Part shown: one piece after another, positions 23,784-32,440 of the stretch
How positions within the stretch are numbered: the stretch's first letter is position 1
Layout: each line of letters begins with the position of its first letter
Source: Deltaproteobacteria bacterium
Lineage (GTDB): Bacteria > Myxococcota_A > UBA9042 > DTJE01
Assembly: GCA_029547805.1 (NCBI GenBank)
Contig: JAKPOP010000028.1
Location: 1 to 64,000, forward strand
Direction: 5' to 3'
DNA: 64,000 bases
The notes under the pieces: generated by a model
Told to the model about the DNA's origin: nothing
The model's input: the letters and a program-made list of their open reading frames with translations, nothing else
Databases searched by the model: none
Translations under genes and position numbers: made by a program

Positions 23784-25214
23784 TCAGGAACCGGCCTCGA
23801 TCAGGATCCGGTAGCGCTCGAGGATGGGCAGGTCCCCTCCGCGGCGCCGGATGTCCTCCAGCAGGGTCGCGGCCTCCTCGTAGAGCCCCGCATCGACCAG
23901 GAATTCCAGGTTCTGGACGTCGTCCTGCAACTCGGGCGGCACCGAGGCCAGATCCATCCCGTCCCCGGGGCCTTGCAGGAAGGGGGCCACCGGTTCCACG
24001 ACCGTGGCCTGGTCCAGGGCATCCATGCCCACCGACGCCGAGTCCTCACGAACCACCAGGGGGACCGATCCGGGGGCCTCGCCGGGCCGGGAGGCCTGGA
24101 CCGTGAGGGCGGGCCGCTGCGGCGGAGCCATGGGGGGAGGCTCCTCGGGCTCCTCGATGACCTCCACCGCCGAGACCTCCGGGTTCGTGTCCTCGCCCAT
24201 CTCGTCGATGGGGATCTCCTCGTCCAGGTGGACCTTCTCCGCCTCCAGGATCTCCCCCCGGGACTCCCCGTGGCCGTCCAGCACCAGTTCCTGTCCCAGG
24301 GGGACCGCGGGCACCGGAACGTACTGCAGCGCCGCAGCGGCCGACTGGTCCTGGGGATTGAGCCGGAGGACCCGCTGGAAGACCTCGTCCCGATCCCGAA
24401 TCAACCCGCTGCGGTCGTATTCCCGGGCCAGGGCCTTGAGGACCGCCGCCGCCTTCTGGGGCTGCCCCAGGAACTCGAAGACCCCGGCCAGCAGGTCCAG
24501 CACCTCCGGGTCGGTGGGACGCAGGCGGTAGCAGACCTGGAGACGGGTGAGGGCCTTCAGGGCATCCTTCTGGGCGATGTAGCGCTGGGCCAGGGCCTTG
24601 CAGATCTCGAAGTCGTCGGGCTGGTGGTAGAGGAGGCGTTCCGCGACCAGGATGGCCTCTTCCTCGAGGCCGGCCCGGTTCAGGATCTCGTAGGCGGCCC
24701 GGAACTCGTGCACCGCCTCCTCGATCATCCCCTCCTTGCTGAACTCCTCCCCGAGTTCGATCCGCAGGCGGGCGTTGTCCGGGTCCAGTTCCAGCATCTT
24801 CTGGGCGGTCCGCAATCGCTCCAGCGTTTGCCCCTGGCGACCCAGCAGCGCAATGGCCTCCCGATACTGGGCCACCGCCTCGGCCGTGAGCCCGATCTGC
24901 TGGTAGAGGGCCGCCAGGGCCAGGTAGACCGAGACGTCCTCGGGCTTCAGGCGCTGGACCTGCTTGTAGACCGCCACCGCCTTGAGCAGGAAGCCCTGGC
25001 CGGCGTAGAACCGGGCGACCTCGAGGAAGACCGCGGTGGATCGGTCCTTGTCCCCCAGGCGGAAGAGCAGATCGGCGACCTTCAGCTTGGTCCGGATGTC
25101 CGAGGGGTCGTCACGGAGGACCCGCTCGTATTCCCGGATGGCCTTCTTGAGGTTCCCCTTGGCCAGGTACTTGTGGGCCGCCGCGATGGCCTTCGTTCGA
25201 TTGACGGTGCTCAA
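23784..25214 (-). CDS. Tetratricopeptide-repeat protein
   Basis: The 476-residue cytoplasmic protein has about eight TPR units over residues 5-320, for example KYLAKGNLKKAIREYERVL, VYLALAALYQQIGLTAEAV and DLLAGVFEFLGQPQKAAAV. A Pro/Glu-rich linker (about 340-410) and a final helical pair (EFLVDAGLYEEAATLLEDI) follow. There is no signal peptide. Proteins of this size and layout are common in Myxococcota, but without known function. A small gene lies 12 bp upstream and probably shares its mRNA. Confidence 0.82.
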   Translation of the reverse strand: MSTVNRTKAIAAAHKYLAKGNLKKAIREYERVLRDDPSDIRTKLKVADLLFRLGDKDRSTAVFLEVARFYAGQGFLLKAVAVYKQVQRLKPEDVSVYLALAALYQQIGLTAEAVAQYREAIALLGRQGQTLERLRTAQKMLELDPDNARLRIELGEEFSKEGMIEEAVHEFRAAYEILNRAGLEEEAILVAERLLYHQPDDFEICKALAQRYIAQKDALKALTRLQVCYRLRPTDPEVLDLLAGVFEFLGQPQKAAAVLKALAREYDRSGLIRDRDEVFQRVLRLNPQDQSAAAALQYVPVPAVPLGQELVLDGHGESRGEILEAEKVHLDEEIPIDEMGEDTNPEVSAVEVIEEPEEPPPMAPPQRPALTVQASRPGEAPGSVPLVVREDSASVGMDALDQATVVEPVAPFLQGPGDGMDLASVPPELQDDVQNLEFLVDAGLYEEAATLLEDIRRRGGDLPILERYRILIEAGS

Positions 25215-25226
25215 GACGGACCTCGC

Positions 25227-25448
25227 TCATGCCTCCCGGGCCATCCGGCGTCGCCGGACCCGACGCAGCAGGCGTTTCAGCGTCCTCACCCGGGCCTCGC
25301 ACCGGACCCCCCGGGCCCGGGCGTCCCACAGGTCCCGCAGTTCCTGGGAGAGTCGCCCTTCCTGTTCCAGCGCCTCCATCATCGACCGGGCCCTCGCCAG
25401 GTAGCCCTGGAGGATGTGAATCCGTACCAGGGTGGGCGTGGGTCGCAT
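25227..25448 (-). CDS. Small basic helical protein
   Basis: The 73-residue product has an N-terminal helix region (VRIHILQGYLARARSMMEAL) and a very Arg-rich C-terminus (KRLLRRVRRRRMAREA). It starts at an ATG with GGGAG about ten bases upstream and a good promoter behind it. It is first in the operon with the TPR gene. Function is unknown; nucleic-acid or acidic-protein binding is possible from charge. Confidence 0.55.
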   Translation of the reverse strand: MRPTPTLVRIHILQGYLARARSMMEALEQEGRLSQELRDLWDARARGVRCEARVRTLKRLLRRVRRRRMAREA

Positions 25449-25480
25449 CGGGTCTGGACTCCCGGGGCTCCTCCCGGCCT

Positions 25481-25509
25481 GTTATGGCCGAGATTGCCCC
25501 GTCCGTCAA
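25481..25509 (-). promoter_or_regulatory. Predicted promoter of small basic protein/TPR operon
   Basis: On the minus strand TTGACG (25509-25504), a 17-bp spacer and CATAAC (25486-25481) match 5/6 and 4/6. A GGCGGG-CCC-CCCGCC hairpin lies just upstream, toward hemE. Confidence 0.45.
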
Positions 25510-25597
25510 GGTTCGGCGGGCCCCCCGCCCTCGATGCGGTGAGACCTTTCGGGCGTTTTGTGCTACAGGAACAGGCCCACGGTGCTGGAGGACCACG

Positions 25598-26620
25598 ATG
25601 CGCCTGATCGATGCCTGCCGGGGACGACCCGTGGACACGACGCCGGTCTGGGTGATGCGCCAGGCGGGACGCTACCTCCCGGAATATCAGGAACTGCGAC
25701 GGGGCCTGGACTTCCTGGACTTCTGCAAGCGCCCGGACCTCCTGCTCGAGGCGGCCCTGCAGCCCCTCCGGCGCTTCGACCTCGACGCGGCGATCCTCTT
25801 CTCCGACATCCTGCTGCCGCTGGAGCCGATGGGAATCGCGGTGCACTTCCAGCCCGAGCCCCGGATCCCGGATCCCCTGCGAACGCCAGGGGATCTGGCC
25901 CGCCTCCGGGACCTGCATCCCGAGCGGGACCTTCCGTACGTGCTCCAGGCCGTGGCCGACCTCCGGGCCGCCCTGCCCCGCGACAAGGCCCTCTTCGGCT
26001 TCTGCGGCGCCCCCCTGACCCTGGCCCTCTACCTGGTCGAGGGCGGTGGGTCCCGGGACTTCCTGCAGGCCAAGGCCCTGTTGTTCCGGGAACCGGACTT
26101 CTTCCGGCGTCTCCTGGACCTCCTGGCCGACGCGATGGGGGAGTATCTGGCGGCCCAGGTCCGGGCCGGGGCCGACGTGGTCCAGGTCTTCGACTCCTGG
26201 GCGGGGGTCCTGACGCCGGACGACTACGAGGCCGTCGCCCTCCCGGCGGTCCGGCGGCTCATCGCACGGGCCCGAGCGGCCGGGGCCCCGGTGGTCTACT
26301 TCGTGAATGGGGTCGCGCCGCTGATCGAGGCTGCCGGGACCGCCGGGGCCGACGTGCTTGGAGTGGACCACCGGGTCCGGCTCCAGGAGGTCGTGGCGCG
26401 ACTGGGTCCCGGGGCGGTCGTCCAGGGCAATCTGGACCCGGCGGTGCTCCTGGGCCCGGCCCAGGCCATCCGGGACCGTGCCGCGGCCATCGTGGAACAG
26501 GGCAAGGCCGCCGCAGGACACGTCTTCAACCTGGGCCACGGCATCACCCGGGAGACCCCTCCCGAACACGTGGCCGTGCTGGTCGAGGCCGTGCACGAGG
26601 CCGGCCGGCGGAGGGACTGA
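25598..26620 (+). CDS. hemE: Uroporphyrinogen decarboxylase
   Basis: HemE removes four carboxylates from uroporphyrinogen III to give coproporphyrinogen III in haem synthesis. The 340-residue product carries TPVWVMRQAGRYLPEY, the catalytic-Asp segment AILFSDILLPLEPMG, GFCGAPLTLALYLVEGG, QVFDSWAGVLTP and the C-terminal FNLGHGITRETPPEHV. The ATG has GGAGG seven bases upstream. It is followed 4 bp later by hemH. Confidence 0.96.
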   Translation: MRLIDACRGRPVDTTPVWVMRQAGRYLPEYQELRRGLDFLDFCKRPDLLLEAALQPLRRFDLDAAILFSDILLPLEPMGIAVHFQPEPRIPDPLRTPGDLARLRDLHPERDLPYVLQAVADLRAALPRDKALFGFCGAPLTLALYLVEGGGSRDFLQAKALLFREPDFFRRLLDLLADAMGEYLAAQVRAGADVVQVFDSWAGVLTPDDYEAVALPAVRRLIARARAAGAPVVYFVNGVAPLIEAAGTAGADVLGVDHRVRLQEVVARLGPGAVVQGNLDPAVLLGPAQAIRDRAAAIVEQGKAAAGHVFNLGHGITRETPPEHVAVLVEAVHEAGRRRD

Positions 26621-26624
26621 CCCC

Positions 26625-27599
26625 ATGACGCCGACCCTGGTGGTGCTGCTCCAGATGGGGGGCCCGGCATCGCTGGACCAGGTGCGCCCCTTCCTGGAGG
26701 CCCTCCTCTCGGACCCGGCGATCCTGCGGATGCCCGGGGTGTTCCGGCGCCCCCTGGCCCGTTGGATCGCCCGCCGCCGGGCACCGGCGGTCACGGAGGT
26801 CTACCGGAGGCTCGGGGGGGGATCGCCGATCGGCCCCCTCACCGAGGCCCAGGCCCGGGGACTGCAGCAGGAGATGGCCCGACGGGGGATCGATGTGCCG
26901 GTGCGGGTCGCGATGCGCTACGTGTCACCCCGGGCCGAGGAGGTGCTCCAGGAGGCCGTCCACCTCAGGGTCCGCCGTCTGGTCCTGCTGCCCCTCTATC
27001 CCCAGTTCTCGACCACCACGACCGGGTCCTCCCGGGCGGAGTTCCGGGCCCTGGCGTCCCGGGTCTGCCCTGAGGTCGAGGTCCGGGAGGTCGAGGACTA
27101 TCCCGATCACCCCCGCTACGTGGAGGCCCTGGCGGAGCAGGTCCGGCGGACCCTGGATTCGGTGCCCCGGGACCTCCGGGACCGGACCCGGATCCTCTGG
27201 TCCGCCCACGGCCTGCCCATGCGCCATGTCCGGTCCGGAGACCCCTACCCCGAGCGAATCCACCGGACCGTCGCTGCGGTGGAGGCCCTGCTGGCCCAGG
27301 AAGGACCGATTCCCCCAGGAAGGATCGGATGGCAGAGCCGGGTGGGGCCGGTCCAGTGGTTGGGGCCCTCCACCGAGGAGGTGGTCCGGGAGGAAGGACG
27401 ACGGGGTACCGGGGCCCTGGTCGTGGTCCCTGTCTCCTTCGTGAGCGAACACCTGGAGACCCTCTACGAACTGGACGTCCTGGTCCGTCAGGTGGCCGCC
27501 GATGTCGGGATCATGTCCTATCACAGGGTCCCGGCCCTCAACGACCATCCCCGGTTCCTGCAGGCCCTCGCGGACCTGGTCCAGGGGGCCCTGGCCTAG
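26625..27599 (+). CDS. hemH: Ferrochelatase
   Basis: The 324-residue product inserts Fe(II) into the porphyrin ring. It shows VVLLQMGGPASLDQV, the core YPQFSTTTTGSS, the signature SAHGLPMRHVRSGDPYP (catalytic His), WQSRVGPVQWLGPSTE and the second acidic site FVSEHLETLYELDV. Length is typical. With hemE it forms a two-gene haem unit; hemG/hemY is not in the window. Confidence 0.95.
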   Translation: MTPTLVVLLQMGGPASLDQVRPFLEALLSDPAILRMPGVFRRPLARWIARRRAPAVTEVYRRLGGGSPIGPLTEAQARGLQQEMARRGIDVPVRVAMRYVSPRAEEVLQEAVHLRVRRLVLLPLYPQFSTTTTGSSRAEFRALASRVCPEVEVREVEDYPDHPRYVEALAEQVRRTLDSVPRDLRDRTRILWSAHGLPMRHVRSGDPYPERIHRTVAAVEALLAQEGPIPPGRIGWQSRVGPVQWLGPSTEEVVREEGRRGTGALVVVPVSFVSEHLETLYELDVLVRQVAADVGIMSYHRVPALNDHPRFLQALADLVQGALA

Positions 27600-27653
27600 G
27601 AGCCTGTCGGCAAGGGGCGGTCCGTTGCGGATCCGGAGGCCGCCGCAGGCGGG

Positions 27654-28136
27654 TCACTGGCAGCCGCAGGCGCAGGAATCGTCGTGGTCGTGGAGGTCGC
27701 AGTCCTCGGCGGCATGCTCCTCGACCTTCAGGCAGGAGACCTCGAAGTCCAGGGGCTGGCCCGCCAGAGGGTGGTTGAAGTCGCACCGCACCGACTCCCC
27801 GTCGGCCTCCAGCACCTGGAGCATCCCGTCGCCCTGCTCCGTCTCGAAGGAGATCGTCGCGCCGGGTTTCAATTCCATGTCGGGCGGGAACATCTCCCGG
27901 GGCAAGTCCTGGACCAGCCCCTCGTCCCGGAGGCCGAAGCCCTTTTCCGGGGGGACCGTGAACCGGAGGGTCTCCCCGGCCACCATGCCCTGGACGGCCT
28001 CCTCGAAGCCCTCGGGAACCTGCCCCGCGTCCAGGTGCAGCACCATGGGCTCTCCGGGCTCGCTGCGGTCCATCACCTCACCTGAGGGGTCCCGGAGAAT
28101 GTAGTCCAGCGTCAAGACCTTGTGGGGAACGGCCAT
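27654..28136 (-). CDS. slyD: SlyD-like FKBP-type peptidyl-prolyl isomerase
   Basis: The 160-residue protein is a cytoplasmic prolyl isomerase/chaperone with an inserted IF domain. The FKBP part is seen as VLTLDYILRDPSGEVMDRS, PEGFEEAVQGMVAGE and FTVPPEKGFG. The IF domain contains MFPPDMELKPGATISF. The C-terminal tail HAAEDCDLHDHDDSCACGC is a short His/Cys/Asp metal-binding stretch like that of SlyD, which delivers nickel. The start at 28136 has AGGAG upstream; the frame extends 21 codons further without support. Confidence 0.92.
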   Translation of the reverse strand: MAVPHKVLTLDYILRDPSGEVMDRSEPGEPMVLHLDAGQVPEGFEEAVQGMVAGETLRFTVPPEKGFGLRDEGLVQDLPREMFPPDMELKPGATISFETEQGDGMLQVLEADGESVRCDFNHPLAGQPLDFEVSCLKVEEHAAEDCDLHDHDDSCACGCQ

Positions 28137-28220
28137 CGGGCACTCCTGCGAAGAAAGATGCGTTCGCGGGACCCCTGCCGCCCCGTCGGAGCGCGCCATC
28201 CCGAGCGATCGCCGGCGCCA

Positions 28221-28249
28221 TTCCTACCGGATTCCCGCTCCCTTGGCAA
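28221..28249 (-). promoter_or_regulatory. Possible promoter of slyD
   Basis: On the minus strand TTGCCA (28249-28244), a 17-bp spacer and TAGGAA (28226-28221) are seen in the 136-bp gap between aroB and slyD. The leader would be about 80 nt. Confidence 0.35.
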
Positions 28250-28272
28250 GCACGACCTGGAAAACGCGCCCA

Positions 28273-29289
28273 TTACAGGCGCAGGGCCGGGACCTCCGAG
28301 AGGGGAACCGGCTGGACCAGGGGGCGGCCCGGACCCGCCAGCAGCACCCAGTGAATCTCCCCCCGGCGGCGCTTCTTGTCCTGCACCAGCACCGAGAGCA
28401 GGGCCTCGGTGGACGCCGAGAGGCGCGTGGGCAACCCGAATCCCCGCAACAGCGACTCGACCCGATCCCGCCACGAGGGGTCCAGGAGGCCCAGATGCAC
28501 CGACAGGTCGCAGGCCGCCACGATCCCGGCGGCCACCGCCTCACCGTGGGACCGCCCCAGGACGACCTCCCAGGCATGGCCCAGGGTGTGGCCCAGGTTC
28601 AGGATGCGCCGGCGATCCGCCTCCTGGGGGTCCGCCTGGACCACCAAGGCCTTGAAGGCCGCACAGCGATGGACCACCTCGGCCAGCACCTCCGGGTCCC
28701 GGTGCCGCAGGAGCCCCTGCCAGTCCTCCAGTCGCTCGAAGAACGCCGCCCCGTCCAGCAGCGCCGTCTTCACCACCTCCGCGAGTCCCCCCCGGTAGTC
28801 CTCGGGGGACAACGACGACAGGAAGCCGGGGTCACAGACGACGAATCGGGGCTGCCGGATGGTCCCCACCTGGTTCTTGGCCCCGCCCCAGTCGAGGCCG
28901 TTCTTGCCCCCCACCGCCGCGTCCACCTGGCCCAGCAGGGTCGTCGCGATGAAGGCGCAGGGGATGCCCCGGTGCCAGGTCGCCGTCGCGAATCCCACCA
29001 GGTCCGTCACGGTGCCGCCCCCCACCCCGAGGACCAGGGTGCCCCGGTCCGCGCCGACCTCCTTGAGAAAGGACCAGACCTTCTCCAGATTTCGGACCGT
29101 CTTGAGCGACTCGCCGCCCCGGACCTCCAGCGTGGGCCCCGAAGGCAGCCGCTCCCGGTGCCACCGGGCCACCCGTCGGTCCACCACCACGCACAGGGGC
29201 CCCTCCCAGGGCAGGGGGTCCAGGCTCCCGACCCGGATCCGGCAAGAGGCCCCGTCCCCGGGCACTTCCAGCAGGATCTCCCGGTCCAT
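28273..29289 (-). CDS. aroB: 3-dehydroquinate synthase family protein
   Basis: The 338-residue product is of the NAD-dependent AroB family, second step of the shikimate pathway. Seen are LVLGVGGGTVTDLVGFATA (NAD loop), ATTLLGQVDAAVGGKNGLD, EDYRGGLAEVVKTALL and the zinc-binding ILNLGHTLGHAWE and SHGEAV. Some positions differ from common AroB: GGGTVTD for GGGVVGD, and KNQVGTIRQP for KNLIGAFxQP. Related sugar-phosphate cyclases exist, so a different substrate is possible though less likely. It is eight bases downstream of priA. Confidence 0.87.
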   Translation of the reverse strand: MDREILLEVPGDGASCRIRVGSLDPLPWEGPLCVVVDRRVARWHRERLPSGPTLEVRGGESLKTVRNLEKVWSFLKEVGADRGTLVLGVGGGTVTDLVGFATATWHRGIPCAFIATTLLGQVDAAVGGKNGLDWGGAKNQVGTIRQPRFVVCDPGFLSSLSPEDYRGGLAEVVKTALLDGAAFFERLEDWQGLLRHRDPEVLAEVVHRCAAFKALVVQADPQEADRRRILNLGHTLGHAWEVVLGRSHGEAVAAGIVAACDLSVHLGLLDPSWRDRVESLLRGFGLPTRLSASTEALLSVLVQDKKRRRGEIHWVLLAGPGRPLVQPVPLSEVPALRL

Positions 29290-29296
29290 CCCTCCC

Positions 29297-31525
29297 TCAC
29301 AGCAGATAGTAGGGGTCCACGTCCAGCGTCACCCGGAGGGCCCCGCGGCCGTCCCCGAAGACGTTCTGGACCTGGCGAAGCAGGTCATGGAGCACCTTCC
29401 GGCGGCCCGCCTTCACGAGCACCTGGCTCCGGGTCCGCCCCCGGAGGCGCTCGATGGCCGCCGCCGCGGGCCCCAGCACGGTGACCTGCCGCCCCTCGGG
29501 CCCGGCGGCCATCACGCACTGGTCCAGCACCTCGCGGATCTCGTCGGCGGTCCGCTGCACCTCCACCCCGTCGGGCCCAGAGACCTCGATGGCCGCAAGG
29601 TGGGCATGGGGGGGATACCCCCGTTCCCGGCGGATCCGGTTCTCGGTCACCGCGAACCCCAGGTAGTCATGGTTCGCGGCATGGCGCAGGGCCTCATGGG
29701 TGGGATCGAAGGTCTGGATCAGCACCTGCCCCGGGCGATCCCCTCGCCCGGCCCGCCCGGCCACCTGGGTCAGCAACTGGAAGGTCCGCTCGGAAGCCCG
29801 AAAGTCGGGGAAGGCCAGGGACTGCTCGGCCAGCAGCACCCCCACCAGCGTCACCTGGGGAAAGTCGTGCCCCTTCACCACGATCTGGGTTCCGACCAGC
29901 ACGTTGAGGCGCCCCTCCCGGAAGTCCGCCAGCACCCGGCCCAGGGCCCCCACCTGGCTCACCTCGCTGTCCAGGCGGCCGCACCGGGCCTTCGGGAACA
30001 GCCGCTGCACCTCCTCCTCCAGCCGCTCGGTGCCGAACCCGACCACCTCCACCTCGGGGCTGTTGCAGCCGGGGCAGCGGTCCGGAACAGGCATGTGGTG
30101 GTCGCAGTAGTGGCACTGGAGCCGCTCGGGCCTCCGGTGGTGCGTGAGCGTGATGCTGCAGTTGGGGCACTGGAGGCTCCGGCCGCAGGACCGGCAGACC
30201 AGGAACCTCCCGAACCCCCGACGGTTCAGGAACAGGATCGCCGACTCGCCCCGATCCAGGGTCGCCTGGAGGGCCACCCGCAACGGTTCCGAGAAGAGCC
30301 GCTCGCCGCCCTGGGGCCGCTCGTAGCGCAGGTCCACGAGCGTCACCTGGGGCAGGGGCCGCTCCATCACCCGCCGGGGCATCGACAGGAAGGTCAGTTT
30401 CCCGATGTGGGCGTTCTGGAAACTTTCCAGGGAGGGGGTCGCGGACCCCAGCACGACGGGGCAGCCCGCCAGGGACCCCCGGACCAGGGCCAGGTCCCGG
30501 GCATGGTAGCGCAGGCCGTCCTGCTGCTTGTAGGTGACCTCGTGCTCCTCATCCACGATCACGAGCCCCAGGCGAGGCATCGGGGCGAAGACCGCCGACC
30601 GGGCCCCCACCACGACCCGGACCTGCCCCGCCAGGACCCGGTCCCAGGCCCGGACCCGCCGCCCCTGGGACATGGCGCTGTGGAGCACCTCCGCCAGGTC
30701 GCCGAACCGGTCGTGGAACTGCCGCTGGAGTTCCACCGTGAGGGCGATCTCAGGGACCAGCACCACGGCCCCCCGACCCAGGGCCAGGCACTCCTCGATG
30801 GCCCGCAGATAGACCTCCGTCTTGCCGGAGCCGGTCACACCGTGGAGCAGGAAGCCCTGGTAGCGCGGCTTCCGGACCGCCTCCAGGATGCGGTCGATGG
30901 CCTCGGTCTGGTGCTCGGTGGGGGTGACCCGAGATGCCTGCGGCGGCGGCGGAACCGGCCCCGGGACCTCCGGGACCTCCTCCCGCTCGGTCATGCGCAG
31001 GCAACCGGCGGCAAGCAGGCGCTTCACCGAGACGGCCCCCTGGGGAACCGCCTGACGGGCCTCGTTGAGGTCCATCTCGCCGGCGGCCTCCAGAAGGGCC
31101 AGGAGGGCCCGATCCCGGAGGCTCCGGGGCGGCACCTCCGGGCGCCGGACGAAGACCACCAGCGGGTCCTTCTTCGGGGGATGCCTTGAAAAGAGCCCCG
31201 GCATCGCCGTCCGGGCCACGACTCCCACCGGCACCAGGTAGTAGTTCGCGGTCCACTCCACCAGGTCCAGCAGGTCTCCGGGCCACGGGGGACGGGAGGT
31301 GACGACATCCCCGATCGGTTGCAGGGACATCACGTCCTGGTCGCTCCGGGGCCGCACCCGGATCACGAGTCCCGGGACCTGCCGCCCCCGGACCGGGCAC
31401 CGGACCTGCCGACCCCGCTGGAGACGGTCCTCCAGGGCCTCGGGGACCAGGTAGGTGTAGGTCCGGGCCAGGGGCAGCAGCAGCAGGACGTCCGCGACCG
31501 TCTGTTCCCCCGACATGGGACTCAA
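29297..31525 (-). CDS. priA: Primosomal protein N' (replication restart helicase)
   Basis: PriA binds stalled forks and reloads the replisome. The 742-residue product has the N-terminal DNA-binding domain (ARTYTYLVPEAL). The SF2 helicase core has LLHGVTGSGKTEVYLRAI (Walker A), IVDEEHE (DEAH-type) and LGSATPSLES, and eight zinc cysteines appear from CRSCGRSLQCPNC to CDHHMPVPDRCPGC. C-terminal motifs include GTQIVVKGHDFPQVTLVGV and QVAGRAGRGDRPG. The TTG at 31525 overlaps the stop of the previous gene (TTGA). An ATG three codons later (31516) is an equally plausible start. Confidence 0.95.
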   Translation of the reverse strand: MSPMSGEQTVADVLLLLPLARTYTYLVPEALEDRLQRGRQVRCPVRGRQVPGLVIRVRPRSDQDVMSLQPIGDVVTSRPPWPGDLLDLVEWTANYYLVPVGVVARTAMPGLFSRHPPKKDPLVVFVRRPEVPPRSLRDRALLALLEAAGEMDLNEARQAVPQGAVSVKRLLAAGCLRMTEREEVPEVPGPVPPPPQASRVTPTEHQTEAIDRILEAVRKPRYQGFLLHGVTGSGKTEVYLRAIEECLALGRGAVVLVPEIALTVELQRQFHDRFGDLAEVLHSAMSQGRRVRAWDRVLAGQVRVVVGARSAVFAPMPRLGLVIVDEEHEVTYKQQDGLRYHARDLALVRGSLAGCPVVLGSATPSLESFQNAHIGKLTFLSMPRRVMERPLPQVTLVDLRYERPQGGERLFSEPLRVALQATLDRGESAILFLNRRGFGRFLVCRSCGRSLQCPNCSITLTHHRRPERLQCHYCDHHMPVPDRCPGCNSPEVEVVGFGTERLEEEVQRLFPKARCGRLDSEVSQVGALGRVLADFREGRLNVLVGTQIVVKGHDFPQVTLVGVLLAEQSLAFPDFRASERTFQLLTQVAGRAGRGDRPGQVLIQTFDPTHEALRHAANHDYLGFAVTENRIRRERGYPPHAHLAAIEVSGPDGVEVQRTADEIREVLDQCVMAAGPEGRQVTVLGPAAAAIERLRGRTRSQVLVKAGRRKVLHDLLRQVQNVFGDGRGALRVTLDVDPYYLL

Positions 31526-32343
31526 CCGACCTCGAAGGGGACATCTTGACGCAGGGCGTGAGTCATCAGGACCAGGCGCCCCCCCTGGATCTCCAGTTCA
31601 ATCTCGTAGAAGGCCACCCGACGCACCAGACCCTGGACGGCCTGGCCGTTCCGGAGCCGGAACCGGACCGGACGGCGCTGGCGGACCCAGGCCAGGGCAT
31701 CCGACAGGGTCGGCCGCCAGCGGTCCTCCCGGTATCGGGATCGACCCAGGTCCTCCAGTCCCGCATCCGACGCAAAGAACTGCCGGACCGTCGCCAGGTC
31801 CTCGGCCCGGCAGTAGGCCACCACCTGGTCCTTCGGAATCGGGACGACCCCCTCGGGTCCCTCGACCAGCAGGTCGTACCGCTCGACGCTCCGCAGGCGG
31901 ACCTCGAAGGGGTCCCGGCCGTAACAGAACAACCCCACGGCCGTGTCCGGGGGCCACTCCTTCCAGCGCTGCACCTTCCACCCGGCCTGCTGGAAGTTCC
32001 AGAGTTCCTGGACCTGGAGCGCCCTCTCGGGCGGAAGACGGCCGCAGACGACCTGACCCGCCAGGTCGCATCGGAGCCCCTCCTTCACGAGCCGGCCGAC
32101 CCGCTGTCTCAGGAACATCCGCTCCAGGACCTCGTTCAGCGTGACCCGTCCCCGGACCACCCGGAGGGCATCGGCGGCCGCGATCCCCGATCGCTGGACC
32201 ATGACCGCCACCTTCTCCTTCTCGGCTGCCGTCGGACCCGGCGCGCCCCGTCGGCCTCTGGCGGGTTTGCGGGGGCGCCCTCCCCTCCCGGAGGGACCGC
32301 CGGCCCCAACGGGTCCCCTGCCGACCTTCGGCACCTTGATCAT
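31522..32343 (-). CDS. Protein with two Sm/Hfq-like segments
   Basis: The 273-residue product has a Gly/Arg/Lys-rich N-terminal tail (1-40), a helical segment (about 45-110) and two beta-rich segments. The second (about 215-270) resembles the Hfq Sm fold: RPVRFRLRNGQAVQGLVRRV (compare LxNGxxxxG of Sm1), then YEIELEIQGGRLVLMTHALR (compare the KHA ending of Hfq Sm2). The first (about 120-175) shows a similar pattern, TAVGLFCYGRDPFEVRLRSV then YDLLVEGPEGVVPIPKDQVV. A tandem RNA-binding Sm-like protein is inferred from pattern. It overlaps priA by four bases. Confidence 0.6.
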   Translation of the reverse strand: MIKVPKVGRGPVGAGGPSGRGGRPRKPARGRRGAPGPTAAEKEKVAVMVQRSGIAAADALRVVRGRVTLNEVLERMFLRQRVGRLVKEGLRCDLAGQVVCGRLPPERALQVQELWNFQQAGWKVQRWKEWPPDTAVGLFCYGRDPFEVRLRSVERYDLLVEGPEGVVPIPKDQVVAYCRAEDLATVRQFFASDAGLEDLGRSRYREDRWRPTLSDALAWVRQRRPVRFRLRNGQAVQGLVRRVAFYEIELEIQGGRLVLMTHALRQDVPFEVG

Positions 32344-32397
32344 GGCCCTCCTCCGAACAGAAACTGCCAGAGGGCGCCTCTGGTTCCCACTCGCCAG

Positions 32398-32403
32398 AAG
32401 ATA
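32398..32403 (-). promoter_or_regulatory. Isolated -10 box (TATCTT) before Sm-like/priA operon
   Basis: The same -10 hexamer, TATCTT, seen at two better promoters in this window occurs 55 bp upstream of the gene start. The -35 region is poor (CTGTGC), so this is only a candidate. Confidence 0.25.
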
Positions 32404-32440
32404 TCACCGACCCGGGACCCGCACAGCACCTGTCCCACGG

